The notes below the pieces were generated by a model. That model searched no databases and was not told the DNA's origin. It was given only the letters and a program-made list of their open reading frames with translations. A stretch of 64,000 nt of DNA from Auanema rhodensis (lineage: Eukaryota > Nematoda > Chromadorea > Rhabditida > Rhabditidae). Position numbers and translations under genes: made by a program. The stretch is from positions 23,776,476 to 23,840,475 of the forward strand of contig OZ059894.1 of NCBI GenBank assembly GCA_964057225.1. Direction: 5' to 3'. This document shows, piece after piece, positions 1 through 9,425 of the stretch (its first letter is position 1; each line of letters opens with the position of its first letter).

Positions 1-35
1 TTTTCAAAATTAGATTCCCCATGTCCATATTAGTC

Positions 36-51
36 TAAAAACAAATTTTTA
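36..51. other. A-tract inverted repeat inside monomer
   Basis: TAAAAA (36-41) and TTTTTA (46-51) are exact reverse complements with a 4-base CAAA spacer. The element is conserved in nearly every monomer of the window. Phased A/T tracts of this type bend DNA and are frequent in satellite monomers, where they are thought to influence nucleosome placement. That role is inferred. Losses are rare: a one-base T deletion in the monomer at 16642, a one-base A deletion near 52960, and a C-to-T change near 6187. Confidence 0.7.
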
Positions 52-63
52 TTGATATTGGTG

Positions 64-76
64 CATGGTAACCATG
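64..76. other. Perfect 13-bp dyad CATGGT-A-ACCATG
   Basis: CATGGT (64-69) and ACCATG (71-76) are exact reverse complements around one A. The dyad contains GGTAACC, a BstEII-type GGTNACC site, so it offers one diagnostic cut per monomer. In the other main subtype, base 63 is T and the dyad grows to 15 bp (TCATGGT-A-ACCATGA, first seen at 239-253). It is intact in nearly all copies. Exceptions include the CATGCTAACC monomers of the 33889-36352 block, GGCAACC near 36597 and 54750, and CCATT near 54931 and 55811. Short dyads can extrude as hairpins or be bound by dimeric proteins; neither is shown here. Confidence 0.75.
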
Positions 77-88
77 ACTTTGAAATTT

Positions 89-160
89 ACGTGAACTTTA
101 ATTTATGCTAATTAAATGTACACGTGATGTGCACTTGGTATGTAACTCGCTTCACGTGAA
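89..160. promoter_or_regulatory. Three regularly spaced ACGT cores, two within CACGTG
   Basis: ACGT cores lie at 89-92 (in TTTACGTGAAC), 122-125 (in the CACGTG at 121-126) and 154-157 (in the palindrome TTCACGTGAA, 151-160). Their centres are 33 and 32 bp apart, about three helical turns, so they would face the same side of the DNA. CACGTG is the E-box/G-box core bound by bHLH factors in eukaryotes and by bZIP factors in plants. This is a sequence match only: nothing shows that these sites act as promoters. The pattern recurs in almost every monomer, giving roughly 700 CACGTG sites across the window. Confidence 0.5.
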
Positions 161-704
161 AGATAAAGAGATGCGGTTTTCAAAATTAGATTCCCCATGT
201 CCATATTAGTCGAAAAACAAATTTTTATTGATATTGGTTCATGGTAACCATGACTTTGAAATTTACGTGAACTTTAATTTATGCTAATTAAATGTGCACG
301 TGATGTGCACTTGGTATGTAACTCGCTTCACGTGAAAGATAAAAAGATGCGGTTTTCAGAATTAGATTCCCCATGTCCATATTAGTCTAAAAACAAATTT
401 TTATTGATATTGGTTCATGGTAACCATGACTTTGAAATTTACGTGAACTTTAATTTATGCTAATTAAATGTACACGTGATGTGCACTTGGTATGTAACTC
501 GCTTCACGTGAAAGATAAAGAGATGCGGTTTTCAAAATTAGAATCCCCATGTCCATATTAGTCTAAAAACAAATTTTTATTGATATTAATTCATGGTAAC
601 CATGATTTTGAAATTTACGTGAACTTTAATTTATGCTAATTAAATGTACACGTGATGTGCACTTGGTATGTAACTCGCTTCACGTGAAAGATAAAGAGAT
701 GCGG

Positions 705-875
705 TTTTCAAAATTAGATTTCTCATGTCCATATTAGTCTAAAAACAAATTTTTATTGATATTGGTGCATGGTAACCATGACTTTGAAATTTACGTGAAC
801 TTTAATTTATGCTAATTAAATGTACACGTGCACTTGGTATGTAACTCGCTTCACGTGAAAGATAAAGAGATGCGG
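705..875. repeat. 171-bp monomer with 5-bp deletion (HOR copy 1)
   Basis: ACACGTGATGTGCAC is shortened to ACACGTGCAC. The missing five bases lie between two GTG direct repeats (monomer bases 124-126 and 129-131), which fits slippage or microhomology-mediated loss. The CACGTG core survives, but the GTGCAC palindrome now overlaps it. The same monomer recurs at 2108-2278 and 3511-3681 and nowhere else in the window, so it marks this HOR. Confidence 0.93.
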
Positions 876-2107
876 TTTTCAAAATTAGAATCCCCATGTC
901 CATATTAGTCTAAAAACAAATTTTTATTGATATTGGTGCATGGTAACCATGACTTTGAAATTTACGTGAACTTTAATTTATGCTAATTAAATGTACACGT
1001 GATGTGCACTTGGTATGTAACTCGCTTCACGTGAAAGATAAAGAGATGCGGTTTTCAAAATTAGATTCCCCATGTCCATATTAGTCTAAAAACAAATTTT
1101 TATTGATATTGGTGCATGGTAACCATGACTTTGAAATTTACGTGAACTTTAATTTATGCTAATTAAATGTACACGTGATGTGCACTTGGTATGTAACTCG
1201 CTTCACGTGAAAGATAAAGAGATGCGGTTTTCAAAATTAGATTTCTCATGTCCATATTAGTCTAAAAACAAATTTTTATTGATATTGGTGCATGGTAACC
1301 ATGACTTTGAAATTTACGTGAACTTTAATTTATGCTAATTAAATGTACACGTGATGTGCACTTGGTATGTAACTCGCTTCACGTGAAAGATAAAGAGATG
1401 CGGTTTTCAAAATTAGATTCCCCATGTCCATATTAGTCTAAAAACAAATTTTTATTGATATTGGTGCATGGTAACCATGACTTTGAAATTTACGTGAACT
1501 TTAATTTATGCTAATTAAATGTACACGTGATGTGCACTTGGTATGTAACTCGCTTCACGTGAAAGATAAAGAGATGCGGTTTTCAAAATTAGATTCCCCA
1601 TGTCCATATTAGTCGAAAAACAAATTTTTATTGATATTGGTTCATGGTAACCATGACTTTGAAATTTACGTGAACTTTAATTTATGCTAATTAAATGTGC
1701 ACGTGATGTGCACTTGGTATGTAACTCGCTTCACGTGAAAGATAAAAAGATGCGGTTTTCAGAATTAGATTCCCCATGTCCATATTAGTCTAAAAACAAA
1801 TTTTTATTGATATTGGTTCATGGTAACCATGACTTTGAAATTTACGTGAACTTTAATTTATGCTAATTAAATGTACACGTGATGTGCACTTGGTATGTAA
1901 CTCGCTTCACGTGAAAGATAAAGAGATGCGGTTTTCAAAATTAGAATCCCCATGTCCATATTAGTCTAAAAACAAATTTTTATTGATATTAATTCATGGT
2001 AACCATGATTTTGAAATTTACGTGAACTTTAATTTATGCTAATTAAATGTACACGTGATGTGCACTTGGTATGTAACTCGCTTCACGTGAAAGATAAAGA
2101 GATGCGG

Positions 2108-2278
2108 TTTTCAAAATTAGATTTCTCATGTCCATATTAGTCTAAAAACAAATTTTTATTGATATTGGTGCATGGTAACCATGACTTTGAAATTTACGTG
2201 AACTTTAATTTATGCTAATTAAATGTACACGTGCACTTGGTATGTAACTCGCTTCACGTGAAAGATAAAGAGATGCGG
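2108..2278. repeat. 171-bp monomer (HOR copy 2)
   Basis: Same 5-bp deletion at the first CACGTG and the same TTTCTC variant as the monomer at 705, exactly 1403 bp downstream of it. It is the fifth monomer of the second HOR copy. Confidence 0.93.
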
Positions 2279-3510
2279 TTTTCAAAATTAGAATCCCCAT
2301 GTCCATATTAGTCTAAAAACAAATTTTTATTGATATTGGTGCATGGTAACCATGACTTTGAAATTTACGTGAACTTTAATTTATGCTAATTAAATGTACA
2401 CGTGATGTGCACTTGGTATGTAACTCGCTTCACGTGAAAGATAAAGAGATGCGGTTTTCAAAATTAGATTCCCCATGTCCATATTAGTCTAAAAACAAAT
2501 TTTTATTGATATTGGTGCATGGTAACCATGACTTTGAAATTTACGTGAACTTTAATTTATGCTAATTAAATGTACACGTGATGTGCACTTGGTATGTAAC
2601 TCGCTTCACGTGAAAGATAAAGAGATGCGGTTTTCAAAATTAGATTTCTCATGTCCATATTAGTCTAAAAACAAATTTTTATTGATATTGGTGCATGGTA
2701 ACCATGACTTTGAAATTTACGTGAACTTTAATTTATGCTAATTAAATGTACACGTGATGTGCACTTGGTCCGTAACTCGCTTCACGTGAAAGATAAAGAG
2801 ATGCGGTTTTCAAAATTAGATTCCCCATGTCCATATTAGTCTAAAAACAAATTTTTATTGATATTGGTGCATGGTAACCATGACTTTGAAATTTACGTGA
2901 ACTTTAATTTATGCTAATTAAATGTACACGTGATGTGCACTTGGTATGTAACTCGCTTCACGTGAAAGATAAAGAGATGCGGTTTTCAAAATTAGATTCC
3001 CCATGTCCATATTAGTCGAAAAACAAATTTTTATTGATATTGGTTCATGGTAACCATGACTTTGAAATTTACGTGAACTTTAATTTATGCTAATTAAATG
3101 TGCACGTGATGTGCACTTGGTATGTAACTCGCTTCACGTGAAAGATAAAAAGATGCGGTTTTCAGAATTAGATTCCCCATGTCCATATTAGTCTAAAAAC
3201 AAATTTTTATTGATATTGGTTCATGGTAACCATGACTTTGAAATTTACGTGAACTTTAATTTATGCTAATTAAATGTACACGTGATGTGCACTTGGTATG
3301 TAACTCGCTTCACGTGAAAGATAAAGAGATGCGGTTTTCAAAATTAGAATCCCCATGTCCATATTAGTCTAAAAACAAATTTTTATTGATATTAATTCAT
3401 GGTAACCATGATTTTGAAATTTACGTGAACTTTAATTTATGCTAATTAAATGTACACGTGATGTGCACTTGGTATGTAACTCGCTTCACGTGAAAGATAA
3501 AGAGATGCGG

Positions 3511-3681
3511 TTTTCAAAATTAGATTTCTCATGTCCATATTAGTCTAAAAACAAATTTTTATTGATATTGGTGCATGGTAACCATGACTTTGAAATTTAC
3601 GTGAACTTTAATTTATGCTAATTAAATGTACACGTGCACTTGGTATGTAACTCGCTTCACGTGAAAGATAAAGAGATGCGG
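3511..3681. repeat. 171-bp monomer (HOR copy 3, last before HOR boundary)
   Basis: Third occurrence of the deleted monomer, 1403 bp after the second. The next monomer (3682) lacks the expected GAATCCCC variant, so the regular HOR stops right after this unit. Confidence 0.92.
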
Positions 3682-6145
3682 TTTTCAAAATTAGATTCCC
3701 CATGTCCATATTAGTCTAAAAACAAATTTTTATTGATATTGGTGCATGGTAACCATGACTTTGAAATTTACGTGAACTTTAATTTATGCTAATTAAATGT
3801 ACACGTGATGTGCACTTGGTATGTAACTCGCTTCACGTGAAAGATAAAGAGATGCGGTTTTCAAAATTAGATTCCCCATGTCCATATTAGTCTAAAAACA
3901 AATTTTTATTGATATTGGTGCATGGTAACCATGACTTTGAAATTTACGTGAACTTTAATTTATGCTAATTAAATGTACACGTGATGTGCACTTGGTATGT
4001 AACTCGCTTCACGTGAAAGATAAAGAGATGCGGTTTTCACAATTAGATTCCCCATGTCCATATTAGTCTAAAAACAAATTTTTATTGATATTGGTGCATG
4101 GTAACCATGACTTTGAAATTTACGTGAACTTTAATTTATGCTAATTAAATGTACACGTGATGTGCACTTGGTATGTAACTCGCTTCAAGTGAAAGATAAA
4201 GAGATGCGGTTTTCAAAATTAGATTCCCCATGTCCATATTAGTCTAAAAACAAATTTTTATTGATATTGGTGCATGGTAACCATGACTTTGAAATTTACG
4301 TGAACTTTAATTTATGCTAATTAAATGTACACGTGATGTGCACTTGGTATGTAACTCGCTTCACGTGAAAGATAAAGAGATGCGGTTTTCAAAATTAGAT
4401 TCCCCATGTCCATATTAGTCTAAAAACAAATTTTTATTGATATTGGTGCATGGTAACCATGACTTTGAAATTTACGTGAACTTTAATTTATGCTAATTAA
4501 ATGTACACGTGATGTGCACTTGGTATGTAACTCGCTTCACGTGAAAGATAAAGAGATGCGGTTTTCAAAATTAGATTCCCCATGTCCATATTAGTCTAAA
4601 AACAAATTTTTATTGATATTGGTGCATGGTAACCATGACTTTGAAATTTACGTGAACTTTAATTTATGCTAATTAAATGTACACGTGATGTGCACTTGGT
4701 ATGTAACTCGCTTCACGTGAAAGATAAAGAGATGAGGTTTTCAAAATTAGATTCCCCATGTCCATATTAGTCTAAAAACAAATTTTTATTGATATTGGTG
4801 CATGGTAACCATGACTTTGAAATTTACGTGAACTTTAATTTATGCTAATTAAATGTACACGTGATGTGCACTTGGTATGTAACTCGCTTCACGTGAAAGA
4901 TAAAGAGATGCGGTTTTCAAAATTAGATTCCCCATGTCCATATTAGTCTAAAAACAAATTTTTATTGATATTGGTGCATGGTAACCATGACTTTGAAATT
5001 TACGTGAACTTTAATTTATGCTAATTAAATGTACACGTGATGTGCACTTGGTATGTAACTCGCTTCACGTGAAAGATAAAGAGATGCGGTTTTCAAAATT
5101 AGATTCCCCATGTCCATATTAGTCTAAAAACAAATTTTTATTGATATTGGTGCATGGTAACCATGACTTTGAAATTTACGTGAACTTTAATTTATGCTAA
5201 TTAAATGTACACGTGATGTGCACTTGGTATGTAACTCGCTTCACGTGAAAGATAAAGAGATGAGGTTTTCAAAATTAGATTCCCCATGTCCATATTAGTC
5301 TAAAAACAAATTTTTATTGATATTGGTGCATGGTAACCATGACTTTGAAATTTACGTGAACTTTAATTTATGCTAATTAAATGTACACGTGATGTGCACT
5401 TGGTATGTAACTCGCTTCACGTGAAAGATAAAGAGATGCGGTTTTCAAAATTAGATTCCCCATGTCCATATTAGTCTAAAAACAAATTTTTATTGATATT
5501 GGTGCATGGTAACCATGACTTTGAAATTTACGTGAACTTTAATTTATGCTAATTAAATGTACACGTGATGTGCACTTGGTATGTAACTCGCTTCACGTGA
5601 AAGATAAAGAGATGCGGTTTTCACAATTAGATTCCCCATGTCCATATTAGTCTAAAAACAAATTTTTATTGATATTGGTGCATGGTAACCATGACTTTGA
5701 AATTTACGTGAACTTTAATTTATGCTAATTAAATGTACACGTGATGTGCACTTGGTATGTAACTCGCTTCACGTGAAAGATAAAGAGATGCGGTTTTCAA
5801 AATTAGATTCCCCATGTCCATATTAGTCTAAAAACAAATTTTTATTGATATTGGTGCATGGTAACCATGACTTTGAAATTTACGTGAACTTTAATTTATG
5901 CTAATTAAATGTACACGTGATGTGCACTTGGTATGTAACTCGCTTCACGTGAAAGATAAAGAGATGCGGTTTTCAAAATTAGATTCCCCATGTCCATATT
6001 AGTCTAAAAACAAATTTTTATTGATATTGGTGCATGGTAACCATGACTTTGAAATTTACGTGAACTTTAATTTATGCTAATTAAATGTACACGTGATGTG
6101 CACTTGGTATGTAACTCGCTTCACGTGAAAGATAAAAAGATGCGG
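3682..6145. repeat. Uniform block of 14 consensus-type monomers
   Basis: All 14 monomers carry G at base 63 and are almost identical to the reference. The few private changes are CACAATT near 4037 and 5621, CTTCAAGTG near 4186 (which destroys a CACGTG), and GATGAGG near 4734 and 5262 (528 bp, three monomers, apart). Such uniformity next to a complex HOR suggests recent local amplification of a single monomer type. Confidence 0.85.
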
Positions 6146-9137
6146 TTTTCAGAATTAGATTCCCCATGTCCATATTAGTCTAAAAATAAATTTTTATTGA
6201 TATTGGTTCATGGTAACCATGACTTTGAAATTTACGTGAACTTTAATTTATGCTAATTAAATGTACACGTGATGTGCACTTGGTATGTAACTCGCTTCAC
6301 GTGAAAGATAAAGAGATGCGGTTTTCAAAATTAGAATCCCCATGTCCATATTAGTCTAAAAACAAATTTTTATTGATATTAATTCATGGTAACCATGATT
6401 TTGAAATTTACGTGAACTTTAATTTATGCTAATTAAATGTACACGTGATGTGCACTTGGTATGTAACTCGCTTCACGTGAAAGATAAAGAGATGCGGTTT
6501 TCAAAATTAGATTCCCCATGTCCATATTAGTCTAAAAACAAATTTTTATTGATATTGGTGCATGGTAACCATGACTTTGAAATTTACGTGAACTTTAATT
6601 TATGCTAATTAAATGTACACGTGATGTGCACTTGGTATGTAACTCGCTTCACGTGAAAGATAAAGAGATGCGGTTTTCAAAATTAGATTCCCCATGTCCA
6701 TATTAGTCTAAAAACAAATTTTTATTGATATTAATTCATGATAACCATGACTTTGAAATTTACGTGAACTTTAATTTATGCTAATTAAATGTACACGTGA
6801 TGTGCACTTGGTATGTAACTCGCTTCACGTGAAAGATAAAGAGATGAGGTTTTCAAAATTAGATTCCCCATGTCCATATTAGTCTAAAAACAAATTTTTA
6901 TTGATATTGGTTCATGGTAACCATGACTTTGAAATTTACGTGAACTTTAATTTATGCTAATTAAATGTACACGTGATGTGCACTTGGTATGTAACTCGCT
7001 TCACGTGAAAGATAAAGAGATGCGGTTTTCAAAATTAGATTCCCCATGTCCATATTAGTCTAAAAACAAATTTTTATTGATATTGGTGCATGGTAACCAT
7101 GACTTTGAAATTTACGTGAACTTTAATTTATGCTAATTAAATGTACACGTGATGTGCACTTGGTATGTAACTCGCTTCACGTGAAAGATAAAGAGATGCG
7201 GTTTTCAAAATTAGATTCCCCATGTCCATATTAGTCGAAAAACAAATTTTTATTGATATTGGTGCATGGTAACCATGACTTTGAAATTTACGTGAACTTT
7301 AATTTATGCTAATTAAATGTGCACGTGATGTGCACTTGGTATGTAACTCGCTTCACGTGAAAGATAAAGAGATGCGGTTTTCAAAATTAGATTTCTCATG
7401 TCCATATTAGTCTAAAAACAAATTTTTATTGATATTGGTGCATGGTAACCATGACTTTGAAATTTACGTGAACTTTAATTTATGCTAATTAAATGTACAC
7501 GTGATGTGCACTTGGTATGTAACTCGCTTCACGTGAAAGATAAAGAGATGCGGTTTTCAAAATTAGATTCCCCATGTCCATATTAGTCTAAAAACAAATT
7601 TTTATTGATATTGGTGCATGGTAACCATGACTTTGAAATTTACGTGAACTTTAATTTATGCTAATTAAATGTACACGTGATGTGCACTTGGTATGTAACT
7701 CGCTTCACGTAAAAGATAAAGAGATGCGGTTTTCAAAATTAGATTCCCCATGTCCATATTAGTCTAAAAACAAATTTTTATTGATATTGGTGCATGGTAA
7801 CCATGACTTTGAAATTTACGTGAACTTTAATTTATGCTAATTAAATGTACACGTGATGTGCACTTGGTATGTAACTCGCTTCACGTGAAAGATAAAGAGA
7901 TGCGGTTTTCAAAATTAGATTCCCCATGTCCATATTAGTCGAAAAACAAATTTTTATTGATATTGGTTCATGGTAACCATGACTTTGAAATTTACGTGAA
8001 CTTTAATTTATGCTAATTAAATGTGCACGTGATGTGCACTTGGTATGTAACTCGCTTCACGTGAAAGATAAAAAGATGCGGTTTTCAGAATTAGATTCCC
8101 CATGTCCATATTAGTCTAAAAACAAATTTTTATTGATATTGGTTCATGGTAACCATGACTTTGAAATTTACGTGAACTTTAATTTATGCTAATTAAATGT
8201 ACACGTGATGTGCACTTGGTATGTAACTCGCTTCACGTGAAAGATAAAGAGATGCGGTTTTCAAAATTAGATTCCCCATGTCCATATTAGTCTAAAAACA
8301 AATTTTTATTGATATTGGTTCATGGTAACCATGACTTTGAAATTTACGTGAACTTTAATTTATGCTAATTAAATGTGCACGTGATGTGCACTTGGTATGT
8401 AACTCGCTTCACGTGAAAGATAAAGAGATGCGGTTTTCAAAATTAGATTTCTCATGTCCATATTAGTCTAAAAACAAATTTTTATTGATATTGGTGCATG
8501 GTAACCATGACTTTGAAATTTACGTGAACTTTAATTTATGCTAATTAAATGTACACGTGATGTGCACTTGGTATGTAACTCGTTTCACGTGAAAGATAAA
8601 GAGATGCGGTTTTCAAAATTAGATTCCCCATGTCCATATTAGTCGAAAAACAAATTTTTATTGATATTGGTTCATGGTAACCATGACTTTGAAATTTACG
8701 TGAACTTTAATTTATGCTAATTAAATGTGCACGTGATGTGCACTTGGTATGTAACTCGCTTCACGTGAAAGATAAAAAGATGCGGTTTTCAGAATTAGAT
8801 TCCCCATGTCCATATTAGTCTAAAAACAAATTTTTATTGATATTGGTTCATGGTAACCATGACTTTGAAATTTACGTGAACTTTAATTTATGCTAATTAA
8901 ATGTACACGTGATGTGCACTTGGTATGTAACTCGCTTCACGTGAAAGATAAAGAGATGCGGTTTTCAAAATTAGAATCCCCATGTCCATATTAGTCTAAA
9001 AACAAATTTTTATTGATATTAATTCATGGTAACCATGATTTTGAAATTTACGTGAACTTTAATTTATGCTAATTAAATGTACACGTGATGTGCACTTGGT
9101 ATGTAACTCGCTTCACGTGAAAGATAAAGAGATGCGG
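6146..9137. repeat. Reshuffled monomers of the 8-mer HOR family
   Basis: Seventeen 176-bp monomers carry the same diagnostic variants as the first HOR in a different order: CAGAATT at 6146, 8082 and 8786; GAATCCCC/TTAATTC at 6322 and 8962; TAGTCG at 7202, 7906 and 8610; TTTCTC at 7378 and 8434. The TAGTCG-CAGAATT pair stays linked, as in the HOR. A CGTG-to-CGTA change sits near 7711. No 171-bp monomer is present. This looks like an older, rearranged relative of the 1-3681 repeat. Confidence 0.8.
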
Positions 9138-9288
9138 TTTTCAAAATTAGATTCCCCATGTCCATATTAGTCGAAAAACAAATTTTTATTGATATTGGTT
9201 CATGGTAACCATGACTTTGAAAAAAAATTTGAAAAATGATGTGCACTTGGTATGTAACTCGCTTCACGTGAAAGATAAAGAGATGCGG
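9138..9288. repeat. Damaged monomer, 151 bp, with A-rich filler
   Basis: The monomer is normal (TAGTCG, GTTCAT type) up to GACTTTGAAA near 9221. The next 40 expected bases, including the first ACGT core, TAATTA and most of the first CACGTG, are replaced by 15 bases of A/T-rich sequence (AAAAATTTGAAAAAT). Normal sequence resumes at GATGTGCAC. The net loss is 25 bp. The filler contains TTTGAAA, which also occurs just upstream, as expected for end joining with locally copied filler. It is the only non-satellite-like stretch of its kind in the window. Confidence 0.9.
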
Positions 9289-9425
9289 TTTTCAAAATTA
9301 GATTTCTCATGTCCATATTAGTCTGACTTTGAAATTTACGTGAACTTTAATTTATGCTAATTAAATGTACACGTGATGTGCACTTGGTATGTAACTCGCT
9401 TCACGTGAAAGATAAAGAGATGCGG
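9289..9425. repeat. Truncated monomer, 137 bp (39-bp deletion)
   Basis: A TTTCTC-type monomer in which TAGTCT (ending near 9324) is joined directly to GACTTTG. The A-tract inverted repeat and the whole 13-bp dyad (monomer bases 37-75 in register) are lost. Only a single T is shared at the two ends of the deletion, so it looks like end joining rather than homologous recombination. It directly follows the other damaged monomer, so one repair event may have made both. Confidence 0.9.

Larger units (their letters stand above)
1..176. repeat. Reference satellite monomer (176 bp)
   Basis: The first full monomer, used as the coordinate frame for all others. It has 57 G+C bases of 176 (32%). Landmarks: TAG at 31-33, A-tract inverted repeat 36-51, dimorphic base 63 (G here), dyad 64-76, ACGT core 89-92, TAATTA near 110, CACGTG 121-126, GTGCAC 129-134, and the palindrome TTCACGTGAA 151-160. 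It has five CpG sites (90-91, 123-124, 148-149, 155-156, 174-175). Since 176 is not a multiple of 3, any reading frame shifts by one register each copy and soon meets a stop, so the repeat cannot encode a long repetitive protein. Most monomers differ from this one at 0-5 positions. Confidence 0.95.
1..3681. repeat. 8-monomer higher-order repeat, 1403 bp
   Basis: Diagnostic variants recur exactly 1403 bp apart, for example TAGTCGAAA (C at 211, 1614 and 3017). Copies are 1-1403, 1404-2806 and a partial copy 2807-3681 (five monomers). Monomer order is: consensus; TAGTCG with GTTCAT, GTGCACGTG and AAAAAGATG; CAGAATT; GAATCCCC with TTAATTC and GATTTTG; TTTCTC with a 5-bp deletion; GAATCCCC; consensus; TTTCTC. 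The period is 8 x 176 minus 5. Copies 1 and 2 look identical apart from a two-base change near 2770 (GGTATG to GGTCCG). The pattern ends at 3682, where a GAATCCCC monomer is expected but a consensus one is found. Confidence 0.92.

Noticed and set aside
89-160. True promoter with CACGTG elements
   Set aside because: The motifs are present in every monomer with no downstream gene and no convincing TATA or initiator arrangement. I list them as sequence elements only.
9222-9236. Footprint of a mobile element insertion
   Set aside because: The A-rich 15-base filler has no terminal repeats or target-site duplication and comes with a net deletion, so repair filler is more likely.
9073-9267. 64-codon reverse-strand open reading frame
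   Set aside because: It crosses the damaged monomer at 9138-9288; the 25-bp net loss shifts the frame past the usual stops. It is repeat sequence on both sides.
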